The notes below the pieces were generated by a model. It was not told the DNA's origin. It did no database searches and saw only the letters and a program-made list of their open reading frames with translations. Below, one piece after another: positions 1 through 5,547 of a stretch of DNA of 8,728 nucleotides. Positions within the stretch are counted from its first letter, which is position 1. Every line of letters begins with the position of its first letter. This DNA is from Methanofollis sp. (lineage in GTDB: Archaea > Halobacteriota > Methanomicrobia > Methanomicrobiales > Methanofollaceae): positions 1-8,728 of the forward strand of contig JAQVHG010000079.1 in NCBI GenBank assembly GCA_028696365.1, written 5' to 3'. Made by a program: the position numbers and the translations under genes.

Positions 1-193
1 TTCCGATCTCTCAGAGGAGACGCTTCCTGTGGGGCTTGAGATCAACAAACTCCGCCGTGCCAAGGGGAAGGAGATGGTGGAGATCCACCAGATCGCCTGT
101 GTCCTTGCCGAGGACGGGCGGTGGATCTCTTCGACCAGGATCATCAGGGGCGAGATCGACGATGATGGGAGACTGATCCACCGTGATGAATAA
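1..193 (+). CDS. coaD: Archaeal-type phosphopantetheine adenylyltransferase, C-terminal part (5' truncated by window)
   Basis: The open frame begins at base 2 and ends at a TAA at 191-193, giving 63 residues of a C-terminus. The diagnostic part is the segment reading LAEDGRWISSTRIIRGEIDD, followed by a short DGRL-type tail. This matches the ISSTRIR-G-EID signature near the end of archaeal pantetheine-phosphate adenylyltransferases of the nucleotidyltransferase (HxGH) superfamily. These enzymes transfer AMP from ATP to 4'-phosphopantetheine, giving dephospho-CoA in the cytoplasm. The catalytic HxGH-type motif would lie upstream of the window and cannot be checked. The gene converges on the minus-strand gene at 209-889 with only 15 bp between the two stops, so there is no room for separate terminators. 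The family assignment rests on this one motif region and is fairly confident. Confidence 0.75.
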   Translation, partial: SDLSEETLPVGLEINKLRRAKGKEMVEIHQIACVLAEDGRWISSTRIIRGEIDDDGRLIHRDE

Positions 194-208
194 GGGCGTT
201 TCCGTTCC

Positions 209-889
209 TCAGAGATAGATCCCCCCGGCAATCACGTGGTATCTGGCAGGGACCCGGACATACCCTGAGGCGGTGGCCGGCACGACCGTCTTCACCGTCG
301 TCGTCCAGGTGTCCTCTTTCACGAGATGTCTCATGCCCCCGCCACCCCTATACTCAAGGCTGAACGAGATCGGGGGTACGGCCTCCTGCCCCGACGCCGG
401 CGCAAGCCCGTCGAGGGAGACGGCGGTGGTATAGGTGCCGTCTGACATCTGACAGAATTCGGCAAGGCTCGTGTTGTCTGGCGTCGCGAGCACGGGTGCC
501 AGCAGCCGCGCCTTTTCTTTCATCTCATGCTCTCCGACTCCGAAGGGGGCGAAGATGTCTGAGGCGTTGCGTTCTGTCGTCGTGAACGAAAGCATCCTCC
601 CTTAGGGGGTATCCTGTACCGCCACGTCCCATCCCTCGACCTGATCTTCGGTGAACACCTCCTCGCTCATCACCTGCTCGCTCTCCATGTTCACAGGGAG
701 GGGGACCATGACCGTCGCGGTGCCGTCCACAGGCAGGCCGGTAAGACCGGTGACTTCGATCACGTAGGAGTTGACCGAGAGCGTGGTCTCGACGAAGGCG
801 GGGGCGATGAGGAGGAAGCCGGCCGCCACGACGAGAAGGCAGACGGCGACCAGCACGGCCAGGATGTTCCTCTTCTTTTTTCTCTCCAT
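209..889 (-). pseudogene. Membrane-anchored hypothetical protein split by an in-frame TAA
   Basis: An ATG at 889 opens a 95-codon frame that stops at TAA (604-602). The same frame then continues GGG AGG ATG and runs open to TGA at 209, so without the stop this is one protein of about 226 residues. The N-terminus has a basic start (MERKKKR) and one hydrophobic segment at about residues 9-32, consistent with a membrane anchor or uncleaved signal. The rest is an extracytoplasmic domain rich in Thr, Val and Pro, not recognised as a known family. Around the stop the sequence reads VQDTP-stop-GRMLSF; a TAT or TAC Tyr codon would differ from TAA by one base. The downstream half (ATG 595) has a purine-rich GGGAGG directly abutting its ATG, too close to act as a normal ribosome site, so independent expression is unlikely. 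The start at 889 is preceded by GGTGA about 6 bases upstream. A nonsense mutation is the simplest reading; a sequencing error is possible. Confidence 0.72.
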
Positions 890-926
890 CTCTTCACCAT
901 CTGTGAATGGGATCTATCATGACAGA

Positions 927-937
927 ATTATATATGG
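927..937 (-). promoter_or_regulatory. TATA box for the 209-889 gene
   Basis: Read on the minus strand, this is CCATATATAAT. It lies about 40 bases upstream of the ATG at 889, which would place transcription start near 905-910 and leave a short leader containing a GGTGA ribosome site at about 894-898. The rest of the 890-1121 intergenic stretch shows no gene and serves two divergent promoters. Confidence 0.5.
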
Positions 938-1080
938 TCTCTCACAGCCCCGTCTCCCTCTTGGCGAGGGCTCGGTCTCTGAGATGGGGTAATTGAAGAT
1001 GGAGAGGGTTTTGTTCTAAGACCAGCCCCCCTCTGCCCTCCAGAAGTGGTGTTTCCCAGGGGCCTCTCAGATCAATACCT

Positions 1081-1090
1081 CTATATATTT
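1081..1090 (+). promoter_or_regulatory. TATA box for the nucleotidyltransferase/HEPN pair
   Basis: CTATATATTT on the plus strand is a good archaeal TATA element. Transcription would start about 25-28 bases downstream, near 1110-1117, just before the TTG at 1122. That predicts a leaderless or nearly leaderless transcript and argues against the ATG at 1102, which would lie upstream of the start. Confidence 0.5.
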
Positions 1091-1121
1091 TGTCTAAATA
1101 AATGGACGAATATCTAAAAAA

Positions 1122-1694
1122 TTGGACATCACTGAGAACGACCTCCAGGTGCTCGCTCTCTTCTCAGACGGGTATGACCGTGAATACTACATCAGGGAAG
1201 TCTGCACCCATCTCCCTCTCAGTCATGGGACGGCACAGACTGTCCTGGTCCGCCTTGAAGAGAAACGAGTACTTGCATCGTCGCAGCACGGGAAGATCAG
1301 ACTCTTCCAGATCAAACCCGGTGAAATCTCGATTCAATATTTCGTTCTCGCTGAGATTTACAAAAAGATCCAGTGTATGGAAGAACACCCCTCCCTCTCC
1401 GAAGTGATGGACAGGGTCTCCTCGTTCACGCGAGGGACCACCCTGCTCTTCGGGAGTTATGCGAAAGCCATGGAGACGGAGGCGTCTGATCTCGATGTCT
1501 TCGTCGCGGGAACGTATGACGAACAGGAGGTCGCAAAGATCGGGGAGATGTATGATGTCGAGATCAACGTCAAGGCGTACCCCGAGACGGCGTTCGATCA
1601 GAAATATCGGTCCGACCCCCTTGTGCGTGAGGTGAAGAAGAACCACATCGTCTGGAAGAACGCCGAGTTATTTGTCAGAGCGGTGATGACATGA
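1122..1694 (+). CDS. Winged-helix plus MNT-type nucleotidyltransferase domain protein (antitoxin-like)
   Basis: This 190-residue protein has two visible parts. Residues about 8-60 look like a winged helix-turn-helix (SHGTAQTVLVRLEEKRVL is the recognition-helix region). Residues about 105-150 form a minimal nucleotidyltransferase core, with GSYAKA at 111-116 and SDLDV at 122-126 supplying the glycine-serine loop and the Asp pair (D123, D125) that bind metal and nucleotide. Small MNT proteins of this kind are partners of HEPN-domain toxins, and some adenylylate or otherwise neutralise them. Here the stop overlaps the ATG of a HEPN-domain frame (ATGA at 1691-1694). The chosen start is TTG at 1122: no ATG or GTG lies in frame upstream before a TAA at 1095, and the TATA box suggests a leaderless message. 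GTG codon 9 is an alternative. The gene is intact although its partner is broken. The domain calls are confident; the biological role is inferred. Confidence 0.8.
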   Translation: MDITENDLQVLALFSDGYDREYYIREVCTHLPLSHGTAQTVLVRLEEKRVLASSQHGKIRLFQIKPGEISIQYFVLAEIYKKIQCMEEHPSLSEVMDRVSSFTRGTTLLFGSYAKAMETEASDLDVFVAGTYDEQEVAKIGEMYDVEINVKAYPETAFDQKYRSDPLVREVKKNHIVWKNAELFVRAVMT

Positions 1695-2185
1695 AGGACA
1701 GACTCTCCTGGTGTGCCGGGATCAGGAACGGCATCAGACTGGTCGCACCAAATGACAATCTTGCAGGTGCATATCTGAAAAAAGCTGAGGAAGCGATGGA
1801 GGCCATGCACTCGGTCACCTCAAATGACTGAAAGATCTCGACCGGCTATTATTCTCTCTATTTTTCTCTGTACTCCGTGCTGACAGAGATCGGGTTCAGG
1901 TGTGAGAACCATACCTGCACGATTGTGTTGATGCAGCGCCTCCTTGACGGGTTCTTCACCCCAGGGGAGTGCGAGATGGTGGAGAGGGCGCGGTAGGCAC
2001 GCGTGGAGACGCAGTATTATGTTGCCGGTGAGGTGTCCGGAGCATATGCCGGGAGGCTTGCACAACAGGTTCCCCGATTTCTGGTGAAGTGCAGGGGAAT
2101 CGTTGACGGGTTGAGCGAGAGGGAGGTGCAGGCAGTGCGCGAGAGATATCGTGTGGTGATCGGGGAGGGCGGGGACCGGCGGTGA
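1691..2185 (+). pseudogene. HEPN-domain protein with two in-frame stop codons
   Basis: The frame starts at an ATG overlapping the nucleotidyltransferase stop and runs 164 codons to TGA at 2183-2185, interrupted by TGA at 1829-1831 (codon 47) and TAG at 1994-1996 (codon 102). All three parts are in one frame and together look like a single helical HEPN protein. Residues about 22-36 (LAGAYLKKAEEAMEA) resemble the first long HEPN helix. The part after the first stop (KISTGYYSLYFSLYSVLTEIG, then RCENHTCT) resembles the second helix and the conserved R/NH region. The part after the second stop contains ETQYYV and LVKCRGIV helices. The TGA stands where the context ND-?-KIS would suit Trp (TGG to TGA, one base). 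The TAG lies between ERAR and ARVETQ. HEPN proteins of MNT/HEPN pairs are typically RNases or toxins; this copy should yield only a 46-residue fragment. A re-initiation at GTG 2003 would give 60 residues with no complete domain. Confidence 0.75.
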
Positions 2186-2263
2186 AAGATGGATGAGAAA
2201 TGCAATGTGTTCGTCGCGATCTTTGATGGAGATTCTTGGGGAAGGGATAAGAAGATATTTTCT

Positions 2264-2701
2264 TCATGCTCCTGGTCTCCAGGCCCTCCAGAAGATCACG
2301 CTCAGGACGGCTATGAGAAGAAACCCCCCGACAAGGTTGGTGAAGTATGGTACGGCAACTCCAAGAACTTCCATCACTCCAAGCACCGTAAGCCACAGGA
2401 GAAAACCAAGGAGTGCGCCGGCTCCTCCGGCTAGGTCATAGAGGAGGTCGTTTTCGCCCGTCCCCCGGCAGAAGAGGTAGTGGCCTGATATGATGAAGAA
2501 TGGTAAAGTCCCGGTGACGAGCCATGTCTGCACGGCGTGGGGGAATTTCACGGTAAACACTCCCATGCCCGAGGGTTCGGTGAAAAACGTAAACAGCATC
2601 GCGATGATCCCGGCGACCCAAAGATAGTACAGGAGCACGCCGAAGAGTATGCCTATGACTCCTCTGACCTTTTTCTGGGGAGAATGTGTTTCGGAGGTCA
2701 T
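2264..2701 (-). CDS. Small multi-pass membrane protein, hypothetical
   Basis: This 145-residue protein is not recognised as a named family. It has four likely membrane helices at about residues 14-40, 58-78, 88-110 and 115-139, with a Lys/Arg-containing N-terminus (residues 10-13) and an Arg-rich C-terminus that suggest both ends are cytoplasmic. A polar loop at 79-88 includes GTGENDLL. There are no obvious catalytic motifs. I chose the ATG at 2701 over a TTG at 2710 because a TATA element at 2731-2740 predicts transcription start about 25 bases downstream, close to either codon, so the message is probably leaderless. It stands alone: upstream lies the 2702-3246 repeat region and downstream the convergent HEPN pseudogene, with 78 bp between them. 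Transport, stress or anchoring roles would all be guesses. Confidence 0.75.
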   Translation of the reverse strand: MTSETHSPQKKVRGVIGILFGVLLYYLWVAGIIAMLFTFFTEPSGMGVFTVKFPHAVQTWLVTGTLPFFIISGHYLFCRGTGENDLLYDLAGGAGALLGFLLWLTVLGVMEVLGVAVPYFTNLVGGFLLIAVLSVIFWRAWRPGA

Positions 2702-2730
2702 CGTTCTCAAAACTGATTTATTTTTGGCTG

Positions 2731-2740
2731 TGTATAAATC
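2731..2740 (-). promoter_or_regulatory. TATA box for the four-helix membrane protein
   Basis: The minus strand reads GATTTATACA here. The predicted transcription start near 2705-2710 lies within a few bases of the ATG at 2701, supporting leaderless expression of the membrane protein. Confidence 0.45.
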
Positions 2741-2764
2741 ATTATCTTTTCTTGGTTTGATTCT

Positions 2765-2866
2765 GATTCATCCGCCTTCCTCCGTGCTCGCGCCGGGGAA
2801 GGCCAGCCTCCCGTCGAAGAGAACCTATCAAGACGATTTCTGCAAAGCCTTCTATTTTATACTCGG
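2765..2866. repeat. Truncated copy of the intergenic repeat element
   Basis: Two parts of this stretch recur in the neighbouring complete element. The first, GATTCATCCGCCTTCC from 2765, matches GATTCAACCGCCTTCC from 2906. The second, ATCAAG...CAAAGCC at 2827-2849, matches 3077-3099 at 20 of 23 positions and is followed in both by ATACTCGG (2859-2866 and 3100-3107). The palindromic core of the full element is missing. It therefore looks like an older copy that lost its centre and now abuts the complete copy. No gene is visible in 2702-3246. Confidence 0.5.
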
Positions 2867-2871
2867 GGCCC

Positions 2872-3094
2872 TGTAGAAAACCTCACCAATTCTTGGTACG
2901 AGCGCGATTCAACCGCCTTCCCCCATCTTCTCGCCGGGGGCGAGTGCCGCCCGGACCTCCTGGATGAAGATAGGGCCGGGAAGGCACCATCAATGACCAT
3001 GAAGAGCGTACTGCCGTCCACCCCCTATCTTCACGCGGGGGGACCGGGGGGCGGCTAGCCCCCCGCAGAGATATTCATCAAGAGGTTTTCTACA
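2872..3094. repeat. 223-bp non-coding element with perfect 13-bp terminal inverted repeats (copy A)
   Basis: The ends are TGTAGAAAACCTC at 2872-2884 and its exact reverse complement GAGGTTTTCTACA at 3082-3094. Inside are two hairpins. An 11-bp stem pairs 2965-2975 with 3023-3033 around a 42-base core at 2978-3019. A second stem, GGGGGGC at 3046-3052 with GCCCCCC at 3058-3064, has a 5-base loop. The core recurs at 4380-4421 and 5271-5312 in the same orientation. There is no convincing coding frame. The structure resembles a MITE or an extragenic palindromic repeat; no target-site duplication is obvious immediately outside the ends. Confidence 0.6.
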
Positions 3095-3246
3095 AAGCCA
3101 TACTCGGAGGGTTCTGGGATGGACTTCCTTATACCTATAGGCCCGGTGAATCAAGACACCGAAGAGGGTGAACGCACCTCTCCGTCCCCTCCTAGCCGGT
3201 GAGTTCGACCTCGCCTGCGGCGAGCGGACGGCAGCAGGTCCTGCCG

Positions 3247-3432
3247 TTATGGACCTCTCATCACGGCCTCGATCTTTCGGGAAACATCCGCGCCGTAATA
3301 TACCTCGTCACAGTGGTCGCAGACGGAAAGCAGGGACATCTTTGATGACGATGATCTCGTCTCGCTTGCGATGAACTCGGTTTTTCCTTCATGCAGAGTT
3401 CCTTTACAGAACGTGCACCTCTCTGGAATCAT
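3247..3432 (-). CDS. YgiT-type (MqsA N-domain-like) zinc-finger protein with a frame-scrambled middle
   Basis: The 61-residue product begins MIPERCTFCKGTL and later has CDHCDEVYYG followed by RKIEAVM. This is the two-CxxC zinc-finger layout of YgiT-type antitoxin-like proteins, which bind zinc, often regulate their own operon and neutralise a small toxin such as MqsR or a DUF4258 protein. The segment between the two CxxC pairs reads TRSSSSKMSLLSV, unlike the family. The same bases read two positions along (3326-3361) give DEIIVIKDVPAF, which is exactly the family-like linker expected before VCDHC. Two compensating one-base indels therefore seem to have scrambled the middle while keeping both zinc knuckles in frame. 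The ATG at 3432 fits the family N-terminus and has GGAAG about 7 bases upstream; an ATG at 3483 in the same frame would add 17 residues that look like the tail of the lost partner. Folding and function are doubtful. Confidence 0.65.
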   Translation of the reverse strand: MIPERCTFCKGTLHEGKTEFIASETRSSSSKMSLLSVCDHCDEVYYGADVSRKIEAVMRGP

Positions 3433-3510
3433 TCGTTCTTCCTTCTTCGTTCGCGTATCAGTCCAGTGCTCGTCATCCGGCATGGAGGCGGTGATCGATG
3501 AACTCGCGGG
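3433..3510 (-). pseudogene. Remnant of a DUF4258-type toxin C-terminus
   Basis: In frame with and upstream of the zinc-finger gene, the minus strand reads SITASMPDDEHWTDTR. This resembles the usual end of DUF4258 proteins (hydrophobic-Thr-x-Tyr-x-Pro-Asp-x-x-x-Trp), which are commonly encoded just upstream of YgiT-type antitoxins. Only about 25 codons are recognisable. Before them a neighbouring frame gives GEFI-like residues (REFI), hinting at another frameshift, and the gene at 3520-4011 ends just beyond. No RNase-like body of the domain remains. The assignment depends on a short motif and on context, so it is tentative. Confidence 0.35.
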
Positions 3511-3519
3511 GATCCGGCC

Positions 3520-4011
3520 TCACCATCGCGGCGGGAGGTGATAGTTCTGATGATCGATCACAAGTTGTTCTCTGTGTGTCTGGACAAAAGCCACGGTTTG
3601 CTCGTTATTCAGCCCGAGGGCAGGACCTAACGCTTCGCCAAATGCGTCGAGATCGTTTATGTGGTAGGAATCATGGTCTGCATCATAATACCTGACCAAT
3701 ATGTTTTCTTCAAGGTTCTGGGAACACCTCTTGATCTCCTCCTCAGATAGGTCCCATTTCATCCTTTCATTCCAGTAGGTGAGGTAGGTGATGGTATCGT
3801 CGATGATCACTCCGTCGTCTTTTTCCCTGAGAGATTGTAATGTTTCATCTGATGGTACGACCGTTGGCTCCGGTTCGGGCACGTCGATACCGATGGTGAT
3901 GGAGGATTCACCTTTTTCGTCGCTTGCACTCATCACCGGCACCAGTGTGACGCCCACCAGCAGGAGTGCCAGGAGGATGATGAATGCCCGGATGGCAGTT
4001 CTTCTTTCCAT
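3520..4011 (-). CDS. Small exported protein, hypothetical
   Basis: This 163-residue product has a clear export signal: MERRTAIR, a hydrophobic stretch at about residues 9-26, and a plausible cleavage after the MSA at 27-29. The mature part starts acidic and has a Pro/Glu-rich linker (VPEPEPTVVP, 44-53) followed by a mostly helical acidic domain. Residues 110-122 (DADHDSYHINDLD) carry spaced acidic residues reminiscent of an EF-hand or dockerin calcium loop, but the spacing is off by one and there is no second copy, so calcium binding is only a possibility. One Cys (residue 96) argues against disulfides. A purine-rich GGGGAGAGAG lies just before the ATG. The gene stands alone between the zinc-finger remnant and repeat copy B. 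No family was recognised. Confidence 0.7.
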   Translation of the reverse strand: MERRTAIRAFIILLALLLVGVTLVPVMSASDEKGESSITIGIDVPEPEPTVVPSDETLQSLREKDDGVIIDDTITYLTYWNERMKWDLSEEEIKRCSQNLEENILVRYYDADHDSYHINDLDAFGEALGPALGLNNEQTVAFVQTHREQLVIDHQNYHLPPRW

Positions 4012-4149
4012 GTGTTCTCTCTCTCCCCTTTCCCCCGCGGCATACGAATGACGTGCTTACGTATTCTCTCTGCCTCCGGGCCGTGCGGGGTTCTGTCAGC
4101 CCGTAGATGTTTGCACCGGATCCCGCTGGGAAGCCGGATCGCTCTCCAC

Positions 4150-4183
4150 GATGCCTTATATGTCCATATTAATATATATTATT
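4150..4183 (-). promoter_or_regulatory. AT-rich tract with possible TATA boxes upstream of the exported-protein gene
   Basis: The minus strand carries AATATATATTAATATGGACA followed by TATAAGG, giving two candidate TATA elements in an otherwise GC-rich spacer. They lie about 140 bases before the ATG at 4011, so use of either would leave a leader of roughly 110 bases. The 4012-4579 gap contains this tract and repeat copy B; no gene was seen. Confidence 0.3.
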
Positions 4184-4314
4184 TCCAGCACGGTCGCCGG
4201 GGTCTCCCTTGTTCTAACGGACACGCCTGGCCTAAAAAATGTACCTGCATTTCACCGGTGATTTTTCCGGGACATGTGCTGAGTGGCTTGCAAAACATCC
4301 CCCGTTTTCGGCTC

Positions 4315-4490
4315 TGTAGAAACTCCTCCCTCTTTGGCCGGGGGATCTGCCCCCGGACCCCCGGGACCACGATAGGGTCGGAAGGCATAAACGATGACCA
4401 ATGAGAGGGGTGTTACCGTCCTCGACCTATCGTGGTGGCGGGGGGTTCGGGGGGCGGCCAAGCCCCCCGGTCGAGGAGAGCGTTTAGAAT
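4315..4490. repeat. Intergenic palindromic repeat, copy B
   Basis: The left end, TGTAGAAACTCCTC (4315-4328), resembles the terminal repeat of copy A, and the preceding TGCAAA...CGG also matches the sequence flanking copy A. The 42-base core at 4380-4421 is enclosed by an inverted repeat, CCACGATAGG (4367-4376) with CCTATCGTGG (4426-4435). A GC hairpin follows, GGGGGGC (4449-4455) with GCCCCCC (4462-4468), just as in copy A. The right end (GAGGAGAGCGTTTAGAA) is only a weak inverted match. The element appears related but degraded. Confidence 0.55.
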
Positions 4491-4579
4491 TTCTGGAAGG
4501 AAGCACTTCAGTTCAAGGAGATCTTCACCCCTAGAGAGTTTTGGGATATGCTCCAGGGAAAATGTTCCAGGGTGATCCC

Positions 4580-5041
4580 TTACTCAGTATTCTCTGGGTT
4601 GGGAGGCATTCGGCGGACTTTATAGATCCGCCCGTCCTTGGTCACGTCGACAAGGAGTGTTTCGAGTGGTTCGTCGGTACTGATATTGGAACGTTCGATG
4701 GAGACAACGTAGAACTCTTTGGGATAATCCGGGACTGGGATACTGAGTGTCGAGACACTGAGCTCCCCGACGGAGATCTGGAACGATACATTATCGATTG
4801 CTTCGGGCACTCCTGGATGAGAAAGGGCAATGATGACCGCATCTGATCGAGAGATCGATTCTGTGGAAGAATTGTCGCCATATTCAGATGGATTCATGGG
4901 CTGTTCCTGGACGCACCCGGCACAGCAAATAAAGAGGACGAGGAGGAGTGCGATCAATCCTCCTCTCCTTCGATCACGCGATCCATGCATGGGACAGGGA
5001 ACACTTGGAATGGTCCTTGCCTTCAATGACCCTGAGACCAT
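4580..5041 (-). CDS. Small archaeal lipoprotein, hypothetical
   Basis: This 153-residue product has a basic stretch (SRDRRRGG, 21-28), a hydrophobic core (about 29-38) and a lipobox ending at Cys43 (CCAGC), so it should be lipid-anchored outside the membrane. The mature domain of about 110 residues contains several N-glycosylation sequons (NSS, NVS, NIS). It ends in a VDVTKDGRIYKVRR strand pair that loosely resembles a PepSY-type beta hairpin; the resemblance is weak. I kept the ATG at 5041 because a TATA element at 5064-5073 predicts transcription from about that point (leaderless). The ATG at 4990 would give a more usual 8-residue basic region before the hydrophobic core, but has no clear ribosome site. 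The gene stands alone, flanked by repeat copies B and C. No function can be assigned. Confidence 0.7.
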   Translation of the reverse strand: MVSGSLKARTIPSVPCPMHGSRDRRRGGLIALLLVLFICCAGCVQEQPMNPSEYGDNSSTESISRSDAVIIALSHPGVPEAIDNVSFQISVGELSVSTLSIPVPDYPKEFYVVSIERSNISTDEPLETLLVDVTKDGRIYKVRRMPPNPENTE

Positions 5042-5063
5042 AGGTGTTCATATCTCTGATGGT

Positions 5064-5073
5064 AGGATAAAGT
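5064..5073 (-). promoter_or_regulatory. TATA box for the lipoprotein gene
   Basis: The minus strand reads CTTTATCC within AACTTTATCCTACC. Transcription predicted 25-27 bases downstream coincides with the ATG at 5041, supporting a leaderless transcript and that start codon. Confidence 0.4.
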
Positions 5074-5168
5074 TGTTGATCTGGCTCTGGAGAATCCCTC
5101 GGTTACTCCCAGGATGGATTCGACTGAACAGCCTTCCCACAGCCTCACACCGGAGGCTCCCTCGAAAA

Positions 5169-5385
5169 TAGAGATATTCTCAAGTTCGCTCGCGCTCGCA
5201 GCCACCGGACAGCGAAGACCAAAGATCTTCTCGACCCTCTCCGGTCGTCCCCCCGGATGACGATGGAGTCGGGAAGGCAGCATGGATGACCATGACGCGG
5301 GTGTTGCCTTCCGCCGCCTCTCGCTTGCGTGAGGAGGACGCGGAGGCGGCGATCCCTCCCTCAAAAACCATCAAGAGGATCTCTA
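5169..5385. repeat. Intergenic palindromic repeat, copy C
   Basis: The ends carry TAGAGAT (5169-5175) and ATCTCTA (5379-5385), followed by the ATCAAGAGG...AAAGCC-type flank also found at copy A. The core at 5271-5312 is the most symmetrical of the three, with GGAAGGCA (5272-5279) pairing perfectly with TGCCTTCC (5305-5312). A second hairpin follows, GCCGCCTC (5313-5320) with GAGGCGGC (5343-5350). Copies A and C agree at 33 of 42 core positions. The open frames across it on either strand are compositional and not supported as genes. The wider 5042-5616 gap otherwise holds only the promoters described. Confidence 0.55.
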
Positions 5386-5526
5386 AAAGCCGATCCTCCT
5401 CGTAAGGTCTATTGTTCTGCGGCCCCCTGGCCATCGCCTTCGTCGAGGTCATCGCCCCACGGTAGGACAGAATTCTGAAAGCCGCGCCCTTAGTCCTCTT
5501 ATCATTCTCGTGTTCAGATCGAATCC

Positions 5527-5534
5527 TATAAATA
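5527..5534 (+). promoter_or_regulatory. TATA box of the blaI-blaR1-like operon
   Basis: TATAAATA is a near-consensus archaeal TATA box. Transcription start is expected about 25-28 bases downstream, near 5553-5560, which falls inside the palindrome at 5548-5571 and leaves a leader of about 60 bases before the repressor gene. Confidence 0.65.
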
Positions 5535-5547
5535 CAGTCAGAGTACT

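Noticed and set aside
1994..1996. TAG in the HEPN frame read as pyrrolysine
   Set aside because: The same frame also carries an in-frame TGA, and no Pyl machinery or methylamine methyltransferase context is present; nonsense decay is simpler.
2827..3107. Short repeats considered as a CRISPR array
   Set aside because: There are only two imperfect direct copies 250 bp apart, with no regular spacers and no cas genes.
3120..3203. Plus-strand ATG frame of 27 codons before the zinc-finger gene
   Set aside because: It has no ribosome site, domain or conservation cue and is too short to support.
4541..4846. Plus-strand 101-codon frame
   Set aside because: It lies antisense to the lipoprotein gene, which has a signal peptide, lipobox and TATA box.
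5180..5452. Minus-strand 90-codon frame between the lipoprotein and repressor genes
   Set aside because: It runs through repeat copy C and consists of low-complexity Arg/Ser/Glu translation of GC-rich hairpins.
5510..5530. TTCAGATCGAATCC resembling a tRNA T-loop
   Set aside because: There is no flanking 5-bp stem and no acceptor, D or anticodon arms; the sequence is part of the operon promoter.
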